DNA of 64,000 bases from Ralstonia mannitolilytica. Lineage in GTDB: Bacteria; Pseudomonadota; Gammaproteobacteria; Burkholderiales; Burkholderiaceae. The notes under the pieces are model-generated. The model saw only the letters and a list, made by a program, of their open reading frames with translations, had not been told where the DNA came from and made no database searches. The stretch lies in assembly GCF_905397375.1 (NCBI RefSeq), contig NZ_CAJPVG010000001.1:620001-684000 (forward strand). The letters are read 5' to 3'. Position numbers and translations under genes: made by a program. Shown here in pieces: positions 1 to 8,034 of this stretch. How positions within the stretch are numbered: position 1 is the stretch's first letter; every line of letters starts with the position of its first letter.

Positions 1-1592
1 GTGGCCGCGGCCCCGCCATGCACGGCATGCGTGCGATCCGACAGATCGCCATGAAGCCGGAACGCGCTGACCATGTGAGCCAGCTGATCGGCCTGGTCCT
101 GCAGGGCCTGGGCCGCCGCGGCGCTTTGCTCGACCAGCGCGGCGTTTTCCTGCGTGACCTTGTCCATCTGGGTGATGGCCTCGTTGATCTGCTCGATGCC
201 CTGGCTCTGCTCGCGGCTCGATGCGCTGATCTCCGAGACGATGTTCGTCACATTCTGGATGCCGGCCACCACGTCGCGGATGATCTGGCCGGCCTCTTCG
301 ACCTTGGCGGTACCGGCGCCGACGTGGCTGACGGAATCCTCGATGAGCCCCTTGATCTCCTTGGCGGCAGCCGCGCTGCGCTGCGCGAGGCTGCGCACCT
401 CGCCGGCCACGACCGCAAACCCGCGACCCTGCTCGCCGGCGCGCGCGGCTTCCACGGCGGCGTTCAGCGCAAGGATGTTGGTCTGGAAGGCAATGCTGTC
501 GATCACGCCGATGATGTCGACGATCTTGCGCGACGACGCGTTGATCGTGCTCATGGTCTCGATCGCATCCCCCACTGCGTCACCGCCCTTGGTGGCGACC
601 TGCGACGCATTCGACGCCAGGCGGCTGGCTTCCTGTGCGTTGTCGGCGTTTTGCTTGACGGTGGACGTGAGCTGCTCCATCGCGGCCGCGGTCTCCTCCA
701 GGGAGCTCGCCTGCTGCTCGGTGCGGCTGGACAGGTCGAGGTTGCCGCTGGCCACCTCGCGCGACGCCCGGGTAATGGTGTCGGTGCCGTCGCGCACGCG
801 CCCGACAATGCGGTGCAGGTTTTCCGTCATGTGCTTGAGCGCACCGAGCAGGCGGCCGATCTCGTCGCGCGTGTCGACCTCCAGGTGATGCGTCAGGTTG
901 CCCTGCGCCACCGCTTCGGCCAGCTGCACGGCGCGATTGATCGGTCGCGTGATCGTGCGCGTGATGAAGCCGCCGGTGGCAATAGCCAGCAGCGCCGCCA
1001 CCACGCTCAGCACGATCATCTGGATCTTCGCGCTGGCCCCCTGCTCGGCCGCTTCGCCCACGTCGCGTTCCATCTCGGCGGCCTGGTGGTCGACCATCTT
1101 GTCGACCAGCACGTAGTACTGGTCCTGCAGGCGGCTCATCTCGCCCTGGTAGAGCACGCGCGCGTCTTCCGGCCTGTTGGCATCGACGAGCTCGAAGAAC
1201 TTGCGCACGCTCGCGCCATACGCCGAGCGCGCATCGAACTGCTCCTTGAACAGTGCCTTTCCCTGGTCGGTCTTGAGCAGCTTCTCGAGCCGCCCGTACG
1301 CCTGCCCGTTGGCCTGCCGGATGGCCGCGTAGTCGTTCATGTACTTCGCCTTCTGTTCAGGCGAAGTGGCCAGCAACAGGTTGCTGAGAATGCCGTTGGC
1401 CTTGTAGCCGTTGTTCTTGATCTGGTTGCTCAGCGCGATCAGCGAATAGCGCTCGCTGACGATCCGGCTCATCTTCGTGTTGTTGTCGTCCAGATGCTGT
1501 ATGCCGACCGTCGCGGTCCCGATCAGCAGCAGCACGACGAGCGCGAACGCCGCACCTAGCCGTACGCCGATCTTCATATCCGAGATTCTCAT
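1..1592 (-). CDS. Methyl-accepting chemotaxis protein (C-terminus beyond window)
   Basis: Membrane chemoreceptor that signals to the CheA/CheW kinase. The minus-strand translation begins MRISDMKIGVRLG, followed by a first transmembrane segment, a periplasmic four-helix-bundle-like sensor, a second transmembrane segment near 1000, a HAMP region and a long signalling helix. The helix includes the receptor hairpin tip (SIAFQTNILALNAAVEAARA) around 440-500 and a Q/E-rich methylation helix. The frame is still open at base 1, so the C-terminal tail is missing. An in-frame ATG at 1601 is also possible; 1592 is preferred because AGGA lies about nine bases upstream. The ligand cannot be told from the sequence. 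Confidence 0.93.
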   Translation of the reverse strand, partial: MRISDMKIGVRLGAAFALVVLLLIGTATVGIQHLDDNNTKMSRIVSERYSLIALSNQIKNNGYKANGILSNLLLATSPEQKAKYMNDYAAIRQANGQAYGRLEKLLKTDQGKALFKEQFDARSAYGASVRKFFELVDANRPEDARVLYQGEMSRLQDQYYVLVDKMVDHQAAEMERDVGEAAEQGASAKIQMIVLSVVAALLAIATGGFITRTITRPINRAVQLAEAVAQGNLTHHLEVDTRDEIGRLLGALKHMTENLHRIVGRVRDGTDTITRASREVASGNLDLSSRTEQQASSLEETAAAMEQLTSTVKQNADNAQEASRLASNASQVATKGGDAVGDAIETMSTINASSRKIVDIIGVIDSIAFQTNILALNAAVEAARAGEQGRGFAVVAGEVRSLAQRSAAAAKEIKGLIEDSVSHVGAGTAKVEEAGQIIRDVVAGIQNVTNIVSEISASSREQSQGIEQINEAITQMDKVTQENAALVEQSAAAAQALQDQADQLAHMVSAFRLHGDLSDRTHAVHGGAAA

Positions 1593-1601
1593 TTGCTTCA
1601 T

Positions 1602-2132
1602 TCCTGTTTCAGCGCTTCAAGAGAGAGACGTCATGGCCGGGCAATACCATTGCCGGCCATTCGGCGATGCACTCAGGTGCATGCAGGAAGGCAGAAGAAT
1701 TCCGCGCAAGAAAATGCGGCCGCCATTTACCGATCTGTTTCTCCGGCCCCCTTCGACCGGACTTGTCGGCATGGCAGGACAAATCTTGAGCAGCGGCCAG
1801 ATGCGGCCATGGGACTCGTTTTTGGCGCACGCGTCGTATCGCGCGCACCTCATGCACGAAATGGAATCAATACGATGAGAACAGCGTGCATCGGGCCGAA
1901 TTCACGTGCATGAAAACGCACCAAATCTGGGATTCAGTATTTCGCCGGCCGCGATTTTTTCGTCGTGAAATTATTTTAATTCTCATATTAGAGGGCCATT
2001 TCAGTGTGACCGCCGCACGTCATCACGGTGCATGCGGCCGGCCGGCAGCCGGCCCTCCTCAGCGCTCGAACCGCTGTCCGATACAGGCTTCTTTCTCAGG
2101 TACGAAGCCTTGTGTATGCCGAGCTTCTGCGC
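1602..2132. other. Intergenic region, no gene recognised
   Basis: This stretch of about 530 bases lies between the chemoreceptor start and the end of the aromatic-CoA operon. An AT-rich patch at 1960-2000 could hold promoter elements. A GC-rich hairpin (GGCCGGC at 2036-2042 paired with GCCGGCC at 2048-2054) lies just past the last operon gene and may help end that transcript, but it has no T-run. Short ORFs here have no recognisable content. Confidence 0.5.
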
Positions 2133-2525
2133 TCAGTCCGGCACCACCGCCGTCACCTCAATCTCGACTTTGGCTCGGTCTTCCACCAGCGCCGACACCT
2201 CCACCGCCGTCATCGCAATGCTGAAGCTTCCGATCAGCTCACGGAATGCCTTGCCGATTTCCGGATACGCCTCAACGTAGGCCTGCTTGTCGGTCACATA
2301 CCACGTCATGCGCACGATGTGCTCGGGCTTGGCGCCACCTTCGGCCAGCACCTCGACAATGTTCTGCAGCGCCTGGCGCACCTGGCCGGCGAGGTCATCG
2401 GTATGGAAGACGCCTTGCGCATCCCAGCCGATCATGCCGGCCACGAAGATCATGCGCCCGCGCGCAGAGACGCCGTTTGCATAGCCTTTCGGGCGCGGCC
2501 AGCCGGGGGGGAGAAGCACTTGCAT
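2133..2525 (-). CDS. RidA family protein (YjgF/YER057c/UK114)
   Basis: 130-residue protein of the RidA fold, starting MQVLLPPGWPRPKGYANG, with the family pattern of an N-terminal strand, the GMIGWD segment and a C-terminal VEIEVTAV strand. It is last in the aromatic-CoA operon, 14 bases after the thioesterase, with AAGGAA ahead of the ATG. Archetypal RidA enzymes hydrolyse enamine/imine intermediates. The arginine usual a few residues before the final VEIE strand does not appear in the usual place (ALVEDRAKVEIE), so classical deaminase activity is uncertain. A role in removing the amino group of a reduced aminobenzoyl-CoA is inferred from context only. Confidence 0.88.
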   Translation of the reverse strand: MQVLLPPGWPRPKGYANGVSARGRMIFVAGMIGWDAQGVFHTDDLAGQVRQALQNIVEVLAEGGAKPEHIVRMTWYVTDKQAYVEAYPEIGKAFRELIGSFSIAMTAVEVSALVEDRAKVEIEVTAVVPD

Positions 2526-2539
2526 GATGCGATTCCTTC

Positions 2540-2968
2540 TTATTCGATGTTCCAGTGTGGGACGCTTGCCTCGATCGCCTGCCGCACATCCGGCGGCACG
2601 GCAATCGCGCGATGCGTATTGAGATCGGTAAATACCAGCACCTGCTGCGAGCGCACGCGCTGTTCGTCGCCGGCCCAGCAATCGAGGCCCAGCGTGAGCG
2701 ACGCATTGCCGAGCCGCTCCACCTTCAGCTTGAACTGCACGTCGTCGCCCATGCGGCTGATGGCGCTGAACTCGCAGTGCAGCTTGACGATGGGCAGGCC
2801 GATGCGGCGCGGGCCGAGCATCTGCGCATACGAAATGCCCAGCCCATCGGTGAACCAGTCTTCGACCAGGCCGTTGAACAGCACCAGGTACTGCGGAAAG
2901 TAGACGATGCCCGCCGGGTCGCAGTGGGCGAAGCGGATGCGCGTGGCGCGCTCGAAGTGGTAGCTCAT
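2540..2968 (-). CDS. Acyl-CoA thioesterase, 4-hydroxybenzoyl-CoA thioesterase type
   Basis: 142-residue hot-dog-fold thioesterase. The segment HCDPAGIVYFPQY carries Asp17, matching the catalytic aspartate of the Pseudomonas 4-hydroxybenzoyl-CoA thioesterase family. The start overlaps the stop of the upstream ligase by four bases (ATGA), so the two are translationally coupled. In an aryl-CoA operon it probably hydrolyses surplus or dead-end aryl-CoA esters and frees CoA. The substrate is inferred. Confidence 0.9.
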   Translation of the reverse strand: MSYHFERATRIRFAHCDPAGIVYFPQYLVLFNGLVEDWFTDGLGISYAQMLGPRRIGLPIVKLHCEFSAISRMGDDVQFKLKVERLGNASLTLGLDCWAGDEQRVRSQQVLVFTDLNTHRAIAVPPDVRQAIEASVPHWNIE

Positions 2969-4581
2969 GCCGCGTTGTGCTCCCGCAGGCGATAGCGCAG
3001 CAGCTTGCCGACTTCACTGCGCGGCAGGCTCGCGCAGAACTCGATGGCGCGCGGGTACTTGTACGGCGCCACCGTCTGTTTCACGAAATCCTGCAGCGCC
3101 TTCACCATTTCCGGACCGGGCGCGTGGCCGGGATGCAGCACCACGAAGGCCTTGACGATCTGGCCGCGCTCTTCATCGGGCACGCCGATCACGCCGCACT
3201 CGGCCACGGCCGGATGCTGCATCAGCGCGTCTTCCACCTCGGGCGCGGCGATGTTGTAACCCGACGAGATGATCATGTCATCGGTGCGCGAGTGGTAGTG
3301 GAAGTAGCCTTCCTCATCCATCACGTAGGCATCGCCCGTGAGGTTCCAGCCGTTGCGCACGTAGGCGCGCTGGCGGTCATCGGCCAGGTAGCGGCAACCG
3401 GTCGGGCCCTGGACGGCCAGCCGGCCGACGGTGCCGGGCGGCACGGGGTTGCCTGCGTCATCCACCACGCGGGCGACATAGCCGGGAACGGTCTTGCCGG
3501 TGGCGCCCGGGCGCACGTCGGCATCGGCGGCGGAGATGAAGATGTGCAGCATCTCCGTCGCGCCGATGCCGTCGATCAGCTCGATGCCGGTGGCGTTCTT
3601 CCACAGTGTGCGCGTGGCCACCGGCAGCGCTTCGCCCGCCGACACACAGCGGCGCAGCGGCGTGGCGCGCAACTCGTCTCCGCGCGCTGCGATGTTGCGG
3701 TACGTGGTGGGCGCGGTGAACAGCACCGTCGCGCCGAATGTGCGGATGCCGTCCACGAGATCGTTCGGCGACGCCTTCTCCAGCAGCACCGTCGATGCCC
3801 CCACGCTCATCGGAAACAGCAGCAGGCCGCCAAGGCCGAACGTAAACGCCATCGGCGGGCTGCCGATGAAGATGTCATCGGCCCGCGGCTTGAGCACATG
3901 GGGCGGCCAGCACGCGCAGATGGCCATGATGTCGCGGTGAAAGTGCATCGTCGCCTTGGGCACGCCGGTGGTGCCGGACGTGAAGGCGAGCAGGCACGTG
4001 TCGTCCGCCGCCGTATCGACGTTGACGAACGTGGCCGGCTGGCGTGCCATGGCCGCTTCCAGTCCCTCGGGCGTGTCATCGTGAAAGCGCATCACCTGGA
4101 CCGGCTTGGCGGCCTGCGCAACCGCGTCATTGAGCTCGTCAATCAGGCGCGCATCGCAGAGCGCAAAGCCGATCTCGCCTTTGCCGATGATCTGCCCCAG
4201 CTCCTTGGCGCGCAGCAGCGGCATGGTGGTGACGGCAATCGCGCCCACCTTCATCACCGCAAACCAGCACGCGGCCAGCATCGGGCTGTTGGGCGAGCGC
4301 AGCAGCACGCGGTTGCCCGGCACAACGCCCATCTCGTGCACCAGCACGTTCGCGATGCGGTTGGCGTGCTCCTGCAGGTCTGCATACGTCCAGCGGATGC
4401 CCGGCGCCTGGATGCACAGGCGATCGCCCTCCCCCGCCGCCACACGACGGTCCAGCAGCTCCGTCGCGCAGTTCAGCTGCGCCGGAAACTGCAATGCCGG
4501 CAGGTCGAAGCGATACACCGGCTGCAGCTCCACCGGAGGCAGGCGATCGCGGGCGAAGGTGTCGATATGGGCGCTGGGCAT
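2965..4581 (-). CDS. Aryl-CoA ligase (2-aminobenzoate/benzoate-CoA ligase family)
   Basis: 538-residue ANL-superfamily adenylate-forming enzyme that activates an aromatic acid to its CoA thioester with ATP. The P-loop-like signature LAFTSGTTGVPKA lies near residue 200, the aromatic-acid-type segment GSPPMAFTFGLGGLLLFPM follows, and the C-terminal lobe has the hinge GRTDDMI-type region (SRTDDMIISSGYNIAAPEVE) and the lysine in RSEVGKLLR. GGAGAG lies about eight bases before the ATG. Beside the bifunctional monooxygenase/reductase of this operon, 2-aminobenzoate is the likeliest substrate by analogy with the Azoarcus evansii abm cluster; salicylate or benzoate cannot be excluded. Confidence 0.9.
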   Translation of the reverse strand: MPSAHIDTFARDRLPPVELQPVYRFDLPALQFPAQLNCATELLDRRVAAGEGDRLCIQAPGIRWTYADLQEHANRIANVLVHEMGVVPGNRVLLRSPNSPMLAACWFAVMKVGAIAVTTMPLLRAKELGQIIGKGEIGFALCDARLIDELNDAVAQAAKPVQVMRFHDDTPEGLEAAMARQPATFVNVDTAADDTCLLAFTSGTTGVPKATMHFHRDIMAICACWPPHVLKPRADDIFIGSPPMAFTFGLGGLLLFPMSVGASTVLLEKASPNDLVDGIRTFGATVLFTAPTTYRNIAARGDELRATPLRRCVSAGEALPVATRTLWKNATGIELIDGIGATEMLHIFISAADADVRPGATGKTVPGYVARVVDDAGNPVPPGTVGRLAVQGPTGCRYLADDRQRAYVRNGWNLTGDAYVMDEEGYFHYHSRTDDMIISSGYNIAAPEVEDALMQHPAVAECGVIGVPDEERGQIVKAFVVLHPGHAPGPEMVKALQDFVKQTVAPYKYPRAIEFCASLPRSEVGKLLRYRLREHNAA

Positions 4582-4608
4582 GGCGAGCTCTCCGTCTCGA
4601 TAAACGTG

Positions 4609-5790
4609 TCAGTGCGCTGCGGGCTGGGAAGGGGTGGCGGTACGCAGAAGCTCGCGCGCGATGATGAGTTGCTGCACTTCGGTCGCGCCTTCGTAGATGC
4701 GCAGCGCCCGGATCTCGCGGTACAGGCGCTCCACCGGCTGCTCGCTGACCACGCCCAGGCCGCCCCACATCTGCACGGCGGCGTCGATCACCTGCTGCGC
4801 GTTCTCGGTAGCGGTCAACTTCGCCATGGCAGCCTCGCGCGTCACGTTGCGGCCCTGGTCGCGCTGCCATGCGGCGCGGTACGTCAACAGCGCGGCGCTG
4901 TCGATGGCGGTGGCCATCTGCGCAAGCTTGGCCTGCGTGAGCTGGAAATCGGCCAGCACGCCGCTGAACATCTTGCGGGTGGTGGCGCGCGCCAGCGCTT
5001 CGTCCAGCGCGCGGCGCGCAAAACCCAGCGCGGCTGCCGCCACCGACGTGCGGAACACATCGAGCGTTCGCATCGCCACCTTGAAGCCCTCGCCTGCCGC
5101 GCCCACGCGCTGGCTGGCCGGAATGCGGCAGTTGGTAAAGCGCAGGCGCGCCAGCGGGTGCGGCGCAATCACGTCGATGCGCTCCGCAATCTCAAAGCCC
5201 GGCGTACCGGCGTCGACGATGAACGCGCTGATGCCGCGCGAGCCCGCCTCACCGGTGCGGGCAAACACGACGTAGAAATCTGCGATGCCGCCGTTGGAAA
5301 TCCACGTCTTCTCGCCGTCGAGCACGTAGTCGGTGCCGTCTTCACGCGCTGCGCAGGCCATGGCGGCCACATCGGAGCCGGCCTCCGGTTCGGACAATGC
5401 AAATGCAGCGATGGCCTCGCCGCGCGCGACCTTCGTCAGATAGCGTTCGCGCTGCTCCGGCGTGCCGTGCAACGAGATGGCGCCGGAGCCCAGCCCCTGC
5501 ATCGCAAACGCAAAGTCGGCCAAGCCGGAATGCCGCGCCAGTGTCTCTCGGATCAGGCAGATGGCGCGCGTGTCGATGGTCTCGGCGGCACCGCCTTGCG
5601 CGGTGCCGCCCACGGCGTGGCGCAGCCAGCCGGCCTGGCCGAGCGATTTGACCAGCGCGCGGCACTCGGCATCCACATCCGGGCCGTGGTCGTGCGGAAT
5701 ATGCTTCGTGGCCCAGGCGTCGAGTTCAGCTTCGAGCTGGCGGTGTTTGTCGTCAAAGAAGGGCCATTGCAGATAGTCTTTGTCGCTCAT
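4609..5790 (-). CDS. Acyl-CoA dehydrogenase
   Basis: 393-residue FAD-dependent acyl-CoA dehydrogenase, started at MSDKDYLQWPFF, two bases before the stop of the hydratase gene. Visible family features are the FALSEPEAGSDVA flavin-contact motif, the KTWISNG segment and the C-terminal RIYEGATEVQQLIIAREL, in which the glutamate of YEG is the usual catalytic base. It would oxidise a cyclic or ring-opened CoA intermediate in the beta-oxidation part of the pathway. In the operon it lies between enoyl-CoA hydratase and aryl-CoA ligase. Confidence 0.93.
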   Translation of the reverse strand: MSDKDYLQWPFFDDKHRQLEAELDAWATKHIPHDHGPDVDAECRALVKSLGQAGWLRHAVGGTAQGGAAETIDTRAICLIRETLARHSGLADFAFAMQGLGSGAISLHGTPEQRERYLTKVARGEAIAAFALSEPEAGSDVAAMACAAREDGTDYVLDGEKTWISNGGIADFYVVFARTGEAGSRGISAFIVDAGTPGFEIAERIDVIAPHPLARLRFTNCRIPASQRVGAAGEGFKVAMRTLDVFRTSVAAAALGFARRALDEALARATTRKMFSGVLADFQLTQAKLAQMATAIDSAALLTYRAAWQRDQGRNVTREAAMAKLTATENAQQVIDAAVQMWGGLGVVSEQPVERLYREIRALRIYEGATEVQQLIIARELLRTATPSQPAAH

Positions 5791-5791
5791 C

Positions 5792-6652
5792 TCAGTTCCC
5801 CTCGAACACCGGTTTCTGCTTGGCGACAAAGGCGTGGTACGCACGCGAGAAGTCTTCGGTCAGCATGCAGATGGCCTGCGCCTGCGCCTCAGCCTCGATG
5901 GCCTGCTCGATCGTCATCGTCCATTCCTGGTGCAGCATCGTCTTGGTGATGCCGTTGGCGAACGTCGGGCCGGCGGCCAGGTCGGCCGCCAGGGCTTGCG
6001 CTTGACTCAGCACTTCGGCCGGTTCGCACAGGCGGTTGAAGAAGCCCCAGCGCTCGCCCTCTTCGCCGCTCATCGAGCGGCCGGTGTAGAGCAGTTCGCT
6101 CGCGCGGCCCTGCCCGATGATGCGCGGCAGGATCGCGCAGGCGCCCATGTCGCAGCCGGCCAGGCCAACGCGGTTGAAGAGGAACGCCGTCCTGCTGCGC
6201 GCCGTGCCCAGGCGCAGGTCGGAAGACATCGCCAGGATGGCGCCCGCGCCGGCGCACACGCCGTCAACTGCAGCGACGATGGGCTGCGGGCACGCGCGCA
6301 TCGTCTTCACCAGCTCGCCCGTCATGCGCGTGAACATCAGCAACTCGGGCGCCTTCAGTTGCACCAGCGGCCCGATGATCTCGTGGACATCGCCGCCGGA
6401 GCAGAAGTTGTCGCCCGCGCCGGCCAGCACGATGGCCTTGACGTCATCCGCCCATTTGAGCTGATGAAACAGGTCACGCAGCTCGGCATACGAATCGAAC
6501 GTGAGCGGGTTCTTGCGCTCGGGCCGGTTGAGCGTGATGGTGGCAACGCCGCCTTCCACGCTCCACAGAAAGTGCTTGGCTTGATAGCCCGCCAGCGGTC
6601 GGCGGTTGCCGGCCAGCAGGGCCGGGTCCACATGGTGATTCGGGTCGGTCAT
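5792..6652 (-). CDS. Enoyl-CoA hydratase/isomerase family protein
   Basis: 286-residue crotonase-fold protein from MTDPNHHVDP. The oxyanion-hole segments are visible: AGAGDNFCSGGDVHEI and AAVDGVCAGAGAILAMSSDLRLG. The second glutamate usual in true hydratases is not obvious at the GLAGCDMGACAILPRIIG segment, so a hydrolase or isomerase role on a cyclic CoA ester is equally possible. A TTG at 6673 that overlaps the MarR stop is an alternative start. It sits with the dehydrogenase and SDR genes in a beta-oxidation-like block. Confidence 0.88.
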   Translation of the reverse strand: MTDPNHHVDPALLAGNRRPLAGYQAKHFLWSVEGGVATITLNRPERKNPLTFDSYAELRDLFHQLKWADDVKAIVLAGAGDNFCSGGDVHEIIGPLVQLKAPELLMFTRMTGELVKTMRACPQPIVAAVDGVCAGAGAILAMSSDLRLGTARSRTAFLFNRVGLAGCDMGACAILPRIIGQGRASELLYTGRSMSGEEGERWGFFNRLCEPAEVLSQAQALAADLAAGPTFANGITKTMLHQEWTMTIEQAIEAEAQAQAICMLTEDFSRAYHAFVAKQKPVFEGN

Positions 6653-6669
6653 GGTTGGGTCGGGTTCGT

Positions 6670-7254
6670 TCAAGGTTGATCTTCGCGGGCGTCCAGCTCT
6701 TGCTCGCGCTGCGCGAGGTGGACGCGCAGGTGGCCGAGCTGCGCATAGAGCGCGTCTTTGTTGGCCATGCCAAGGCCGTCGAACATTTCGATCAGCCAGC
6801 GTTCGTGTTCGGCGGCCATCTCGGCAAAGTGGCGGCGGCCGGCATCCGTCAGCAGCACGCGAAAGGACCGGCGATCATCCGGATCTGCCTCGCGTTTGAC
6901 AAGCCCTTCCTTCTCCAGCTGGTCGGTCAGGCCGGTGACGTTGCCGCCGGTCACCATCAGGTAGCGCGACAGCACGTTCATGCGCAGCCCGTCCGGGTGG
7001 CGATCGAGTTGCGCCAGATAGTCGAAGCGCGGCAGCGTGGTGTTGAAGCGCGTGCGCAGGCGCTGGCGGATCTGCTGTTCGATCTGCGTGCTGCACGCCA
7101 ACAGGCGCAGCCAGATCTTGACGTCTATGTGGTCGTCCACATGCGCGCGGGCTTCCAGGCCGATACGTTCATCGCCCAGCGCATGCACAACGGCGTGGTG
7201 GCCTGAGGCGCGCGTGGCGAGTGCGGTTTTGCGCCGGGTGCGTTCGGTGCTCAC
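6670..7254 (-). CDS. MarR family transcriptional regulator
   Basis: 194-residue winged-helix regulator. The GTG start overlaps the SDR stop (GTGA). The MarR core is clear: a recognition region (VTGGNVTGLTDQLEKEGLVKRE) followed by the wing DPDDRRSFRVLLTDAGRR. It is inside the aromatic-CoA operon, so it is likely a local repressor released by an aryl-CoA or free acid ligand, as known for MarR proteins of benzoate and hydroxycinnamate pathways. Its operator is probably in the 10399-10583 promoter region; this is inference. Confidence 0.9.
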   Translation of the reverse strand: MSTERTRRKTALATRASGHHAVVHALGDERIGLEARAHVDDHIDVKIWLRLLACSTQIEQQIRQRLRTRFNTTLPRFDYLAQLDRHPDGLRMNVLSRYLMVTGGNVTGLTDQLEKEGLVKREADPDDRRSFRVLLTDAGRRHFAEMAAEHERWLIEMFDGLGMANKDALYAQLGHLRVHLAQREQELDAREDQP

Positions 7255-8033
7255 ATCACCTCCCCGCCGGATACCGAGATGGCCTGCCCCGTGATTGACG
7301 ACGCGCCTTCGGAGCACAGCCACACCACGGCGTTCGCCACTTCGTCGGGCGCGATCAACCGACCCTGCGGGTTGCCCTTCACCAGCTCGGCCCGCGCTTC
7401 TTCCGCGCTGCGGCCGGTGCGGGCAACGATGCGGTCGATGCTCTCACGCACGATGTCGGTTTCCGTATAGCCGGGGCAGACTGCGTTGACGGTGACGCCG
7501 CGCGCCGCAAGCTCCAGCGCCAGCGAGCGCGTGAGCCCGATCACCCCATGCTTGGCCGCCACATACGCCGACACATACGGATAACCGCGTTGCCCCGCCG
7601 TGCTGGCAATGTTGACAATGCGGCCGCGGCCCGAGGCTTGCACATCGGCCAGCGCCGCCTGCGTGCACAGGAACGTGCCCGTCAGGTTGACGGCCAGCAT
7701 GCGCTGCCATTGATCGAGCGTGGTCTTGGCAAACGGTGCGCTCTCCGCCTGGCCCGCGTTGTTGACAAGAATGGAGATAGGGCCGAGCCCCGCGCGCGCG
7801 GATTCGAATGCGGCTGACACATTCGCCTCGTCGGTCACGTCGCACGTCACGACTTGTGCGCGGGCGCTGTCGGGCAACGTCTTGGCGGTGGCGTGCAGCA
7901 CATCGGCGTTGCGGCCCATCAGCGTGAGCGTGGCGCCATGCGCCGCGAGTTGCGCGGCAATCGCCGCGCCGATTCCGCGCCCCGCGCCGGTAACAACGGC
8001 GTGGTGCCCGCTGAGCATTGCAGGTGTCGCCAT
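7251..8033 (-). CDS. SDR family NAD(P)-dependent oxidoreductase
   Basis: 260-residue short-chain dehydrogenase. The nucleotide-binding TGAGRGIG lies at residues 16-23, NNAG near residue 90, and the catalytic serine and YVAAK after IVNIAS. Classical SDR enzymes of this length act as 3-hydroxyacyl-CoA dehydrogenases or 3-oxoacyl reductases. Within this operon it would handle a hydroxyl/keto step on the reduced ring or ring-opened CoA thioester. It follows the bifunctional oxygenase gene by one base. Confidence 0.92.
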   Translation of the reverse strand: MATPAMLSGHHAVVTGAGRGIGAAIAAQLAAHGATLTLMGRNADVLHATAKTLPDSARAQVVTCDVTDEANVSAAFESARAGLGPISILVNNAGQAESAPFAKTTLDQWQRMLAVNLTGTFLCTQAALADVQASGRGRIVNIASTAGQRGYPYVSAYVAAKHGVIGLTRSLALELAARGVTVNAVCPGYTETDIVRESIDRIVARTGRSAEEARAELVKGNPQGRLIAPDEVANAVVWLCSEGASSITGQAISVSGGEVM

Positions 8034-8034
8034 C

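Noticed and set aside
18..1559. 513-residue plus-strand frame at the window start
   Set aside because: Antisense to the chemoreceptor, whose conserved signalling tip is unmistakable on the minus strand.
1606..1621. TTTCAGCGCTTCAA as a fourth parS copy
   Set aside because: Only the left half and centre agree; the right arm is broken and it lies 54 kb from parAB.
2977..5949. 990-residue open frame on the plus strand across the ligase and dehydrogenase genes
   Set aside because: It is antisense to two well-recognised enzymes and its translation is His/Arg/Ala-rich without any domain, a typical GC-rich shadow.
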